From NCBI GenBank assembly GCA_964644705.1, contig CAZXYF010000026.1, forward strand, positions 1-24,315: a stretch of 24,315 nucleotides of DNA. Reading direction: 5' to 3'. The notes beneath the pieces were generated by a model. That model was not told the origin of the DNA. It worked only from the letters and a program-made list of their open reading frames with translations, and did no database searches. The DNA comes from CAZXYF01 sp964644705 (GTDB lineage: Bacteria > Planctomycetota > Brocadiia > SM23-32). Shown one piece after another: positions 1-8,196 of the stretch. A program made the translations under genes and the position numbers. Positions within the stretch are counted from its first letter, which is position 1. Each line of letters begins with the position of its first letter.

Positions 1-76
1 CCGCGCTTGCCGCGGGGATGCTCAGGTTTCAACCTAAAAAAGATCAGCCGGAATAAATCCTCCGGGCTTGCCCCGG
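1..76. repeat. Two diverged copies of a GC hairpin repeat
   Basis: Copy 1 (1-29) and copy 2 (62-90) match at 22 of 29 positions. In each, the first five bases pair with bases 11-15 around a CTTGC loop. Position 4 is C in copy 1 and G in copy 2, and its partner at position 12 changes from G to C, so pairing is kept. This compensatory change suggests selection on structure, or descent from a structured repeat family. The first copy starts at the window edge, so more units may lie to the left. Confidence 0.4.
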
Positions 77-301
77 CGACTATTAGGTTTTTTGCTCTTC
101 TGACTCCCAGAAACCTTAGAACATTTTTTTGCAAGCCCGCTCAGCGCTCAACGCACGCAAGTAACGCGGAAACCCCGGGACACTTCCACACTACGGAGTA
201 ACAACGTTTTCCAGAAAGTGAAAAACCGTTCTGGTTTTAGCCCTTGACACAGGCCCAACTGTAGTGGAAAGTAAATTAGTTGTGCAAAAAGGAGGTGTAT
301 T
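1..301. other. Non-coding leader region with hairpins, upstream of the lipoprotein gene
   Basis: No convincing gene is present; a short open frame at 7-201 lacks a ribosome binding site and looks random. Two GC hairpins, at 1-15 and 62-76, share a CTTGC loop and are each followed by AGGTTT. A longer dyad nests inside: 63-71 (CGGGCTTGC) is complementary to 131-139 (GCAAGCCCG), with AGGTTT at 85-90 facing AAACCT at 111-116, and a seven-T run at 124-130. Near the lipoprotein gene a perfect TTGACA lies at 244-249, but the hexamer 17 bp downstream (GAAAGT) is a poor -10, so the promoter is only a candidate. Confidence 0.45.
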
Positions 302-940
302 ATGAATTATCGTCGAACTGTCTCTCAACTTGCGGTCATATTGGGCGCAGTGAGCCTGTTTTTGATCGTCATGGGTTGCCCTAACTCCCAAACACACAAC
401 GCCAACTCTTCACGTGGGAAAGACGCCGTCGAATCCCACAACAGCGAAAAGGGCGGCGAGGAGCGGGCAGATAAGTCCGCCTCGGGCAAAAACAAAAAGC
501 ACACTCAAAAACTGTTCATCATCGAGCGCAGTAAAAACGCTAATATTGTCCGATACGATGCTCAAATCACATCAGATGGGACGTTGAATGCGGAGAAACC
601 GGTGATCGCGTACTGGATCCTGAAGGCGGACGAAGGGCAGCGTGCCGAACTCTCCACCCTGCAGAGAAAATTCGCCTACGGATTTTCAACGAGACCGGCG
701 GAATCCGGCGACGGTTTCGTCATGAAAATGGTCCCCCTGCCGGACCGCGACATACGCATCCGGAAGGTGGATAAAACCGTTCGGGCCGAGCTGAAAATCG
801 ACGGAAAACGCGCCATTCTCACCAAAGTCTACGTTGACTCAGATTCAACCTGGACCGGTCCGAAGGTCAACTACGTTAAACTTTTCGGGAAAGCGACCAA
901 AGGCGGGGAAAAACTGACCGAAAAGATCGTTCGGGACTGA
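302..940 (+). CDS. DUF4833-type lipoprotein
   Basis: A 212-residue protein with a lipoprotein signal peptide: basic MNYRR start, a hydrophobic stretch at about residues 9-24, and a lipobox ending V-M-G-Cys26. Met at -2 is slightly off consensus. A polar, low-complexity linker (about 27-65) leads to a compact domain (about 70-212) that starts LFIIERSKNANIVRYDA and includes a PVIAYWI strand and a lysine-rich tail. This pattern recalls DUF4833, a family of unknown function in envelope-associated proteins. The start is well supported: AAGGAGG ends 6 nt before ATG. The gene converges on the glycosidase gene at 1087. Export and lipidation are predicted with fair confidence; the biochemical role is unknown. 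Confidence 0.7.
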   Translation: MNYRRTVSQLAVILGAVSLFLIVMGCPNSQTHNANSSRGKDAVESHNSEKGGEERADKSASGKNKKHTQKLFIIERSKNANIVRYDAQITSDGTLNAEKPVIAYWILKADEGQRAELSTLQRKFAYGFSTRPAESGDGFVMKMVPLPDRDIRIRKVDKTVRAELKIDGKRAILTKVYVDSDSTWTGPKVNYVKLFGKATKGGEKLTEKIVRD

Positions 941-1086
941 CCAGAATATCCCCGGATCCATTCCTCGGCCCCGGGCACAATCCGCAGCCCCCTTCACGGC
1001 GCAACGAATCCGCTACAGCCCGGCATAAGCGGCCCTCCGGAAGTTTCCTCAGGTTGGCAACACGCATTCGTGTATTCTGGCTTCCT

Positions 1087-2661
1087 TCACAGAACTTCCC
1101 CCCAGTACTCCCTGAAACGATCCATCATATCATCGGTATCGATGTACTGGCCACGACGACAGTGATACACTCGGTTGCGCCAGAGCGCCGTGATGGACTG
1201 CGTTTTCGCCTCCTCCGCCATTGTCTCCGCCCTGTTCAGATGCTGTCTGGCCTCCTCGCGCAGACGGCTGTCCCGCTCCGGTGCCTGCTCATAGAGAACG
1301 CAGGACAGTTTGAGCCAGGCCAGTTGCATCTCACACATGAACCGCAGGTGCCACAGGTTTTCCTCCAGCCGGAACCGGAAGTAGCGATATGCCCCATCGG
1401 GAAGATCCTCATCCACTTCGTCAATCAGGGAAAGACTGCGCCGGGCCGATTCCTCGGCCTCGGCGTATGTGTCCTCCTTCCGATCGATAACCTCCGGGTC
1501 CCCGCGACGGATCATCTGATAACGCGGGCGGTATGATTCGTCCCATCGAAACACGGACCAGGCCTGATGGAAGGGGTTGCGGCAGACCTGATCTTCATCA
1601 TCGGGATATGCCACGGCGGTCCTGTCATGATTCATGAGCGCGAACGGATGGGCATAGTCGTATTTCTGTTCCCCGAACGGCTCCGACTCCACATACAGGG
1701 CTTCGGCCACCACCTCGCCGGTGGGTCGGAGGGCTTCCTGCATGGTCCCGGCAGCCGCCTCCCCAAATTGCGTCGTCGTGTAATCCTGCCAGATCTCCTG
1801 CAGGGAATCTGAGCGGCCCGAGGCCAGATATCCGAGCGTCCAGAGATTGGCCTCCTGAGCCTGGTCAAGCACCGTAGTCTGAGGTTCCTTCCAGGGCTCC
1901 CACGCCCGGTCAACCCGAACGGAAACCCCCTCACATCCGGCCTCGCACCATCGCTCGAAGCGCCCGGCCAGGATCTCGGTAAAACAGTTGGCCACGTGAT
2001 CCATCCGGAAGTATTCCCCCGCGATATCCACCTCAACATACTGCGGCTTCTCACCAACCTCCCCGATGAGCGGATCATCGATCGAACGCATATGCCAGTC
2101 CTGCGGGATCGCTTTGGTCATCACAACGATGTCGTCCGAGATTGCCCCGAGCGCATCTTTGACCTGCTCGAACTGGTACGGATGATGCACGAAACTGCGC
2201 AGAATCAACCGCGCATCGTGTCGTCGGCACGCAGCATGAATGGCGGCGGTGAGGGGTGCGAGGAACTCGGGATCGGTGGCGGGAATTTCCGTCTCCACCA
2301 CCGTCAGAACCAGGTTGTCGATCTCCGGGAGAAGCTCACCCAGGATGTAGTCATATCGTTCCTCAATCCCCTCCCACAACCGGTCATTATCCGGACGACA
2401 TTCGCCCCAGGCTTCGTCATAGTCGGCAAGCTCATGGGCCCACACGCTACACGTCATATCGAGTTCGTCCATGAGTTCGAAATAGCCGGACCGGTCGGCC
2501 CGGTCACGGAGATCCTGGAGTTTGCGCATCAATCCACCCTCGGTTTGAAAACAGACGTCGTTGAACCCCAGTTCCGCCCCGCGCCGAATCAGCTGCGGAT
2601 CGGGGAACCCGCCGTGGAAGGAGAGTGAACGGTAATCCATCGGTGCTGTATCATCGGTCAT
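1087..2661 (-). CDS. GH67-like (alpha-glucuronidase-like) glycoside hydrolase
   Basis: A 524-residue protein with no signal peptide. ATG at 2661 is preferred over the GTG one codon upstream because GAGGA sits 7 nt before the ATG. The N-terminal half reads as a TIM barrel: strand-like segments carry TVVETEIP (near 121), LILRSFVHHPYQF (near 153), VVMTKAIPQDWH (near 180), PQYVEVDIAGEY (near 207) and EGVSVRVDRAW (near 245). The stretch EANLWTLGYLASGRS followed by EIWQDYTTTQFG (about 270-299) resembles the helix after the barrel in GH67 alpha-glucuronidases, as does the order of the preceding strands. The C-terminal third is helical and acidic. True activity is uncertain: the typical GH67 N-terminal beta domain is missing and the catalytic residues were not assigned. 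The rhamnosidase 1.3 kb away supports a role in glycan breakdown. Confidence 0.5.
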   Translation of the reverse strand: MTDDTAPMDYRSLSFHGGFPDPQLIRRGAELGFNDVCFQTEGGLMRKLQDLRDRADRSGYFELMDELDMTCSVWAHELADYDEAWGECRPDNDRLWEGIEERYDYILGELLPEIDNLVLTVVETEIPATDPEFLAPLTAAIHAACRRHDARLILRSFVHHPYQFEQVKDALGAISDDIVVMTKAIPQDWHMRSIDDPLIGEVGEKPQYVEVDIAGEYFRMDHVANCFTEILAGRFERWCEAGCEGVSVRVDRAWEPWKEPQTTVLDQAQEANLWTLGYLASGRSDSLQEIWQDYTTTQFGEAAAGTMQEALRPTGEVVAEALYVESEPFGEQKYDYAHPFALMNHDRTAVAYPDDEDQVCRNPFHQAWSVFRWDESYRPRYQMIRRGDPEVIDRKEDTYAEAEESARRSLSLIDEVDEDLPDGAYRYFRFRLEENLWHLRFMCEMQLAWLKLSCVLYEQAPERDSRLREEARQHLNRAETMAEEAKTQSITALWRNRVYHCRRGQYIDTDDMMDRFREYWGEVL

Positions 2662-2986
2662 CACAGATTCCTCGTATGGTCTGGTTTATACTACTGTATT
2701 CCTGTGCTGCGAAGGGATTTCAAACCATGCATCAGGGCCGACAAGTCGTTCCGTCGTGCAGGAGCGCACAGATGTGTACGCCGCCAGCAAGTATTGTAGT
2801 AACCAACATCCTCTTACACAACGTTTCAATGAGTCAATAGCGGCTGAGGGGAGTTGTGCAGGTCTTCGATCGGGGATAAACTAAACGGTTTACACGGCAG
2901 TGGAGTGAATCGATTTAATCGAATTATTCGAATAATTCGATTCCCTCGATCTCCTCGATTCATTCGAAAAACGAAAGGAGCAGTTC
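2662..2986. other. Intergenic region between divergent genes
   Basis: No gene is seen. The right part (2903-2949) is the first copy of a palindromic direct repeat, described separately. After it come further TCGATT/TCGAAT-like words (2947-2968) and then the ribosome binding site AAAGGAG (2974-2980) of the next gene. A small dyad TAAAC-G-GTTTA at 2882-2892 could be an operator but is short enough to occur by chance. No good promoter pair was found. Confidence 0.4.
2903..2949. repeat. 47-bp direct repeat with 26-bp palindrome, left copy
   Basis: Identical over 47 bp to 3822-3868, in the same orientation, 919 bp apart. It contains a 26-bp perfect palindrome (2917-2942) with core CGAATTATTCGAATAATTCG, plus a nearby AATCGATT. 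The copy ends 37 bp before the four-helix-bundle gene, so it may lie in its promoter or leader. Compared with the right copy, about 18 bp of extra TCGATT-rich sequence separates the shared 47 bp from a shared A-rich stretch. Confidence 0.85.
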
Positions 2987-3727
2987 ATGTTCGGCGGTAC
3001 AGGCGGTTATTTCTGGATGGATTCATGGGTGCTGGCCAATATCGTTCAGCTTGGAACACAACAGTTCTGCCAGCAGTTCCTCCACAGGAAAAACGATCCC
3101 GGCGGACGCCAGTACGACCAGATGACCCAGAGCGCCCGGTCCGGCTGTGCCAACATCGCCGAAGGGTCGGCACGCCGAAAAACCTCCAAAGAAACCGAGA
3201 TGAAACTGACCGACGTCGCGCGTTCAAGCCTGGCCGAACTGTCCGGAGATTATCTCAACTGGCTTTTGCAGAAAGGGAAGGTGCCGTGGGGGAAAAACAC
3301 TGCGCAGGCACGAAAAATATATGACATCTGGCTGGATGAACCCGATTACGGCGAGGATGTCGTACATGACGCCTGTGAACACATTCTGAGGCAGAAAAAG
3401 AAATTCGACCGCTGGCTCGAATCCGGTGACGACGAGATGATGGCGAACTGTCTGCTTATTCTGGTTGCACGGGTGATAAATATGCTCAATCATCAACTCC
3501 AGTCTCAGGGCGAGATCTTCGAGGAAGAAGGGGGATTTCGCGAGAAATTGACCAGCATTCGAATGGATGCAAAAGCCGAACAGGAGGATGGACCCGAGTG
3601 CCCGGAATGCGGGCGGCCCATGACCAAACGCCTGGCCCGTCGGGGAACGAATAAAGGCAAACACTTCTGGGGATGTACCGGCTACCCGGAATGTAAAGGG
3701 ATCCGAGAGATCTCAGTACACGATTAA
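2987..3727 (+). CDS. Four-helix-bundle (23S rRNA IVP/bAvd-like) protein with C-terminal topoisomerase-type C4 zinc finger
   Basis: A 246-residue protein. Residues about 20-180 show the four-helix-bundle pattern of the 23S rRNA intervening-sequence protein family: QYDQMTQSARSGCANIAEGSAR near 42, then KLTDVARSSLAELSGDYLNWL. It is longer than the usual ~120-residue family members and fits the four-helix-bundle-suffix type. The C terminus carries a C4 zinc finger of the topoisomerase I kind, with Cys205-x2-Cys208 and Cys230-x5-Cys236 around HFWGCTGYPECKG. AAAGGAG lies 6 nt before the ATG. Relatives are small basic scaffold proteins, for example the accessory protein of diversity-generating retroelements, and are thought to bind nucleic acid. 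Direct repeats with palindromes flank the gene on both sides, suggesting a cassette. No reverse transcriptase or transposase is present in the window. Confidence 0.8.
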   Translation: MFGGTGGYFWMDSWVLANIVQLGTQQFCQQFLHRKNDPGGRQYDQMTQSARSGCANIAEGSARRKTSKETEMKLTDVARSSLAELSGDYLNWLLQKGKVPWGKNTAQARKIYDIWLDEPDYGEDVVHDACEHILRQKKKFDRWLESGDDEMMANCLLILVARVINMLNHQLQSQGEIFEEEGGFREKLTSIRMDAKAEQEDGPECPECGRPMTKRLARRGTNKGKHFWGCTGYPECKGIREISVHD

Positions 3728-3821
3728 TCGGCGAAATCAGAACCGTGGTGCGGGCACTCGCACAACGTCATACCCGGGGAACGGGACTGATGCTCACGCG
3801 GTCGGAGGGATCGAAAAGATC

Positions 3822-3868
3822 GAGTGAATCGATTTAATCGAATTATTCGAATAATTCGATTCCCTCGA
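3822..3868. repeat. 47-bp direct repeat with 26-bp palindrome, right copy
   Basis: Exact match to 2903-2949. The palindrome is at 3836-3861. It lies 94 bp after the four-helix-bundle stop codon and 69 bp before the rhamnosidase start. A ten-base palindrome with similar letters, CGATTAATCG, overlaps the stop codon of the four-helix-bundle gene at 3721-3730. Confidence 0.85.
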
Positions 3869-3937
3869 AAAACAAAAAACCGGCCGGGTTGTTCCGGGTT
3901 CTAATTAATCACCCAATCTCATGCAACGGAGACCATG

Positions 3938-6307
3938 ATGGAACAGTTCGATGGATCACTACTGGACGAGAACATCTTGCGCGAATGGGTTGGTCGCTGG
4001 ATCGGACCGGCCAACGACGACGAAGTGAATTCGCGCTCTCTGTTTCGGCGGGGCTTCACCGTCGAAGAAACCTCCGGGCACCGTTTGTTCATCAGCGCCG
4101 AACGGGATTACCAGCTCTACGTCAACGGGCAGTTCATCTGCCGTGGCGTACCGCCATCACCCTTCTACTACAAGTTCTACGACACGGTGGATCTGTCGGA
4201 GCATCTGCGGAAAGGGCAGAACTGCATCGCCGTGCTGGTCAGCCAGATCGGAGCACCGCGGATTGGCCTGGTGGCCGAACTGGTCAACGGCAACGACAAT
4301 GTGATAATGGCGACCGATGAGAGCTGGCGCGTGCGGTCCCGAACCGGCTGGTCCATCCCGGAAGGTGCGGATGTTGAAAACACTCATTTCCAGGAAATTT
4401 TCGACGCCCGGTTGCACCCCACCGGGTGGACTGACCCGGATTTTGACGACGGTGACTGGAACACGCCACGGCTGTACCCCCCAATCGGCCAGCGGGGCTG
4501 CCCATGGAAACGCATGGTGGAGCGCCGGACGCCCCATCCCGCGGAATGGGAGGTTCTGCCGAAAGCCGTGACGGCCGTGCGGGAGGGCAAGGATATCCTC
4601 TCCCGTGGCCCCGTTGATCATCTGTCCGCTGTGCTGTCCGCTCCGGGCCGGGAACCACAACACGCACGCATCGAAAACAGAGATAATCTTTTGATGGAGA
4701 ATGGCTCGACGATACTCCAGCGCAGCACGAACCATCATGACGATCCGGCATTCGACGGCATTTATGCCCCGAGCATTGTGCTCGATTTCGGAAAAGTTAT
4801 CACCGGATATCTCGCCATCGAATTGGAAGGGACCAACGGGGGACAGCTGGATATCGGTTATGCGGAGCGCCTGTTGGACGGTGAGTTCAACAACGCCATC
4901 GAAGTGCCGTATGCCGACCGCTACATGATGAAAGAGGGAACGCAACGCTTCGAATCGACAATCTGGAAAGGGTTCCGGTATGTGAAACTGCGGCTTTCGG
5001 GAACCGAGGAACCTGTATCCATCCGTTCCGTCAGGGTCCGCAACTGCACCTACCCGTATGAGAAACGCGGTGATTTCGAGGCCGACGATGAGCGGCTGAA
5101 CGAGATCTTCGACATCTGCCGCTATACGATACGTCTCTGCAGCCGCGATTTTCTGATGGATACACCGTGGCGAGAACGCAACCAGTGGCTGGGAGACAAC
5201 TCGGCGGTGACGTTGCCGGGCATTTACAGCTGTTTTGGGGATACCGCCCTCCCCCGTCAGTTCCTGAAACAGGCCGCCGCCACCCCGCTCCCGAACGGTC
5301 TGCTCGTCAACAATTCTCAGACGCAAGATGCGTTGAGCTATCCCCTGGCCAATGGCCTGGGTAACCCCATCCCGGACTATTCACTCTACTGGATTCAGGG
5401 AATCCTGGACTACTATCGTTTCACCGGCGACGCGGAGATGGTGCGATCTGTTTACCCCCATGTGGTCAACATCCTGCAGTATCACTTCCGTCATCTCAAC
5501 GAGTATGGACTGGTCAGCGATCTCCCGGTATGGGTGTTTATCGACCACGTATTCCATCCCCCCTGCGGCACGTTAGCGGCGTATAACGCCATCTGGCACG
5601 GAACGCTGAAAAACGCCGCTGAGCTGGCGGACATCTGCGGTGACGCCGAGACCCGCAAGAACGCAGAGGCGTGCCGGGAAGCGGTGAAGAACAATTTTAC
5701 CGAGGCATTTTACGACGCTGACGTCGAGTGTTTTCGGGACGGATTCGCCGACGGCGGTCCCACCGGCGGAATCAGCGAGCACAGCAACCTGGCCGCCATC
5801 CGCTGGGATCTCGCCACCGAATCCCAGACCGCGTCGATCCTCCAACATTTCTACGAGGAGGAGGAAATCGAATATCTGGAAGCCGAGCCCTTCTTCTGCC
5901 ACGTCGTGCTGGCGGGGCTGCGGCGGGCCGGCCGCATGGACCTGGCATTACAACTCATACGCGACCGGTGGGGACGCCGCATGGTTGATCAGGGCATGAC
6001 ATCCACCACGGAGGAGTGGCATGCCAGTGGCAGCTGGCGCGGGGCCGATAATCAATTCGTGGGCATGTTCCGATCCCTGAGCCACGCCTGGTCCGCCTGC
6101 CCGGCCGAGTTTTTGGTCCGCCAGCTGACCGGCTTCGAAATCCTTGAACCAGGCTGCAAACGGGTGCACCTCGACCCCGCTCGGACGGAATTTAACTACA
6201 CCGTCACCATCCCGACCCCCCGGGGCGATATCGGTTTACAGTGGCAGGACAAACAGGTCGGAATCAATGCGCCCCAGAAAATTGAAGTGGACTGCGAAAC
6301 GGGGTAA
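3938..6307 (+). CDS. GH78 alpha-L-rhamnosidase
   Basis: A 789-residue enzyme expected to release terminal alpha-L-rhamnose from glycans or glycosides by inversion. ATG 3938 is preferred over ATG 3935 because GGAG (3928-3931) is then 6 nt away instead of 3. Order of parts: an N-terminal beta-sandwich with a lectin-like region (about 30-130), a further beta domain (about 250-360), the (alpha/alpha)6 catalytic barrel (about 370-720), and a C-terminal beta domain. The catalytic block DTPWRERNQWLGD gives Asp408, Glu413 and Asp420, with the same spacing as the acidic triad in characterised GH78 enzymes. The later GMTSTTEEW places Glu692 at the position of the second key acid. No signal peptide is seen, so action is probably cytoplasmic on imported oligosaccharides. 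The gene follows the palindromic repeat and stands alone on its strand. Confidence 0.88.
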   Translation: MEQFDGSLLDENILREWVGRWIGPANDDEVNSRSLFRRGFTVEETSGHRLFISAERDYQLYVNGQFICRGVPPSPFYYKFYDTVDLSEHLRKGQNCIAVLVSQIGAPRIGLVAELVNGNDNVIMATDESWRVRSRTGWSIPEGADVENTHFQEIFDARLHPTGWTDPDFDDGDWNTPRLYPPIGQRGCPWKRMVERRTPHPAEWEVLPKAVTAVREGKDILSRGPVDHLSAVLSAPGREPQHARIENRDNLLMENGSTILQRSTNHHDDPAFDGIYAPSIVLDFGKVITGYLAIELEGTNGGQLDIGYAERLLDGEFNNAIEVPYADRYMMKEGTQRFESTIWKGFRYVKLRLSGTEEPVSIRSVRVRNCTYPYEKRGDFEADDERLNEIFDICRYTIRLCSRDFLMDTPWRERNQWLGDNSAVTLPGIYSCFGDTALPRQFLKQAAATPLPNGLLVNNSQTQDALSYPLANGLGNPIPDYSLYWIQGILDYYRFTGDAEMVRSVYPHVVNILQYHFRHLNEYGLVSDLPVWVFIDHVFHPPCGTLAAYNAIWHGTLKNAAELADICGDAETRKNAEACREAVKNNFTEAFYDADVECFRDGFADGGPTGGISEHSNLAAIRWDLATESQTASILQHFYEEEEIEYLEAEPFFCHVVLAGLRRAGRMDLALQLIRDRWGRRMVDQGMTSTTEEWHASGSWRGADNQFVGMFRSLSHAWSACPAEFLVRQLTGFEILEPGCKRVHLDPARTEFNYTVTIPTPRGDIGLQWQDKQVGINAPQKIEVDCETG

Positions 6308-6353
6308 GTGCCCTACGCAGGCAAGCCCGGCCAGTAGCGGACCAGCACCCTTT

Positions 6354-7844
6354 TTATTCGGGCGCTGTGTCAATGATGACCCGCACAATTTGATCTTCAA
6401 TCTGTTTCATGTCCGGATTGCTCCCGCGGGTGAAATCATTGATCAGGATGCTGAACGCGACGTCGGTCCCCTTTTTCGTTTTTGCGTAACCGCTCAGCGC
6501 CCCCACCCGGCGCAAAAAACCGGTCTTGGCCTGCACACGCGAACGATACGGTTTCCGTTGGAACCGGTGTTTCAGCGTCCCTTCCCCGGGTTCCGCCAGC
6601 AGTCGTCGGAAAAGCCCACCTTTCGGGCCTTTTCCCATCTTCCGCAACACCCGGCAAATCAATCCAGTCGTCAAGCGGTTCCGCCGTGACATGCCGCTGC
6701 CGTCGGCCAGACGGAAACTATCGGCGGAGGCCCCCCAGGTTTTCAGGGATGCTGACATCGTTTTGAGCCCCGCCTCCCAGGTGCCTTTCCCTTTCCGTTC
6801 GGCTCCGATGGTTTTCACCACGTGTTCGGCGAAGGGATTAATGCTCTCCACCAGCATGAGGTGCAGCACATCGAGTAGAGAAACGCGGCGCTGGAATACT
6901 CGATGCCACTGTTGTCCGGGGGGTTTTCCGCTCATCTTATGAACCTTGCCCTCCAGCTGTATACCAGCATTCTGAAGTTTCTGTGCGAAGGCCTCACCGG
7001 CGAACATTGCCGGATCCGGCACAGTCACCCAGCCTGAGTAGCCCACCGATCCGTGTCGCACGTCGCCGCCCACTTTAATCACACTTGAATCCGAGTCCCG
7101 ATCGAACCAGATAGCGTGCCGATGGGGCCTGGTATCGCAGGTGTTCCGCACACTGAGACCAGATGTTTCCGGGGACAACCGGACGCGTGCGGGATTCCCC
7201 ACCTTTTTGCCTGGTTTCACGATTACGCGCACACACCCCTGCTGGTATGTCAGGCCCGCAACGGGGGCACAGTACTGTCGCCACATCTGTCCGTCGGGCC
7301 AATCGCCGGGGGTGCGTTGATCATCGAAAACGGAGGCATCCACCAGCACGTCCCCCCGGATCCGCCGCAGGTCCTTAGCGTCCAGCTGTTTGGCCCACTG
7401 CTGAAACGCATTCACCTTACCACCGCTCGACAGCGTGCCTTTCTGGGCCCACTTCTTATACTCCCAGCTGCAAATCGTAGGATCTCCGCCCCCCTCTATC
7501 AACAAATCACCGTTCAACACGCCATCCGTCCCGACCTGGCCGTCCATCCACAATGCTGTGGTGAATTCATACCGGCGCCCGAGCTCATGGAGAGCGGCAG
7601 CCGCGGTAATGAGTTTCTGGTTGGATGCCGGGATCATGGGTTTGTCGGCGTTGCGGGAATATATTGTTTTCCCGGACTTGAGGGAGACAACCGATATGGC
7701 CACGGTTGCCCCTTCCAGTCGTTGGTCCCCCAAAACCTGATCAATGGAACCATCAAGTTCTCCCGCCGCCACGCCGGCGAGATGGCAATTCCACAGGACT
7801 ATAATGGCAAAAAACAGCCGTAACTTGAACTTCACCACGTTCAA
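6354..7844 (-). CDS. dacB: D-alanyl-D-alanine carboxypeptidase/endopeptidase (PBP4/DacB, peptidase S13)
   Basis: A 496-residue penicillin-binding protein of the S13 family that trims or cleaves peptide cross-links in peptidoglycan outside the membrane. All three active-site motifs are visible: SNQK (Ser74, Lys77), the second motif in LADGSGMSRRN, and KTG in QAKTGFLRRVGAL. The long insert between motifs 1 and 2 is typical of the family. The start is placed at TTG 7844: AAGGAG sits exactly 6 nt upstream, and the product then begins NVVKFKLRLFFAIIVLW, a good signal peptide ending near VAAG. A GTG nine codons upstream has no ribosome binding site and would put the AAGGAG inside the coding region. 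The gene converges on the rhamnosidase with 46 bp between stop codons. Confidence 0.9.
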   Translation of the reverse strand: MNVVKFKLRLFFAIIVLWNCHLAGVAAGELDGSIDQVLGDQRLEGATVAISVVSLKSGKTIYSRNADKPMIPASNQKLITAAAALHELGRRYEFTTALWMDGQVGTDGVLNGDLLIEGGGDPTICSWEYKKWAQKGTLSSGGKVNAFQQWAKQLDAKDLRRIRGDVLVDASVFDDQRTPGDWPDGQMWRQYCAPVAGLTYQQGCVRVIVKPGKKVGNPARVRLSPETSGLSVRNTCDTRPHRHAIWFDRDSDSSVIKVGGDVRHGSVGYSGWVTVPDPAMFAGEAFAQKLQNAGIQLEGKVHKMSGKPPGQQWHRVFQRRVSLLDVLHLMLVESINPFAEHVVKTIGAERKGKGTWEAGLKTMSASLKTWGASADSFRLADGSGMSRRNRLTTGLICRVLRKMGKGPKGGLFRRLLAEPGEGTLKHRFQRKPYRSRVQAKTGFLRRVGALSGYAKTKKGTDVAFSILINDFTRGSNPDMKQIEDQIVRVIIDTAPE

Positions 7845-8196
7845 TTTGTTCTCCTTCGACCTCACACACACTTATGCCCACGGAAAACCGCTCCCCCCTA
7901 TCCCGCCGCCCGGAACTTCCGCCGGCGAGCGGCCCAGCGTCCGGCTCGGATGGATACGGGCCATGTTTCCCCCGGACCAGCCAAGCTCCCTCGCAGATCC
8001 CGCAATATTGTCAGTATGATCCAAATCACTCCCCCGTCGCAAGCGCAGGATGGGCCGCCTTCACCACACCGAAAGGGCAAACTTTCCATCACCCCGGCGT
8101 TTCCCGTTGTTTCCCATTGGCCAATCCCGCCTTCTCCCTGTACAATCAAACACGGTTTGAGATAGGTACAGGCAAGGAGACGGAAGGATAACGATT
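7845..8196. other. Divergent intergenic region between dacB and rnr
   Basis: No gene or RNA was recognised in this 352-bp stretch. A promoter-like pair for rnr lies near its right end (8117-8146). The -35 overlaps a ten-base palindrome ATTGGCCAAT (8116-8125), which could be an operator. No clear promoter for dacB was found. Confidence 0.4.
8117..8146 (+). promoter_or_regulatory. Possible rnr promoter
   Basis: TTGGCC (8117-8122), an 18-bp spacer and TACAAT (8141-8146) give a sigma-70-like promoter. Transcription would start near 8153, leaving a 5' leader of about 44 nt with AAGGA (8184-8188) placed 8 nt before the start codon. Confidence 0.4.

Noticed and set aside
7..201. Short open frame at the window start
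   Set aside because: No ribosome binding site, no recognisable domain, and it runs through hairpin-rich non-coding sequence.
941..1080. CCAGAATA (941-948) and TATTCTGG (1073-1080) as ends of an insertion element
   Set aside because: Only 8 bp of complementarity, no flanking duplication and no second copy in the window; likely chance.
2882..2892. TAAAC-G-GTTTA as a LacI-type operator for the glycosidase genes
   Set aside because: The dyad is short, is not repeated ahead of the rhamnosidase, and no regulator gene is nearby.
2903..3868. Diversity-generating retroelement
   Set aside because: The four-helix-bundle fold is similar to the accessory protein, but there is no reverse transcriptase and no template/variable repeat pair with adenine-specific changes; the two repeats here are identical.
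6308..6353. Terminator between the rhamnosidase and dacB
   Set aside because: A T-run is present at 6351-6355 but no stem precedes it on the plus strand.
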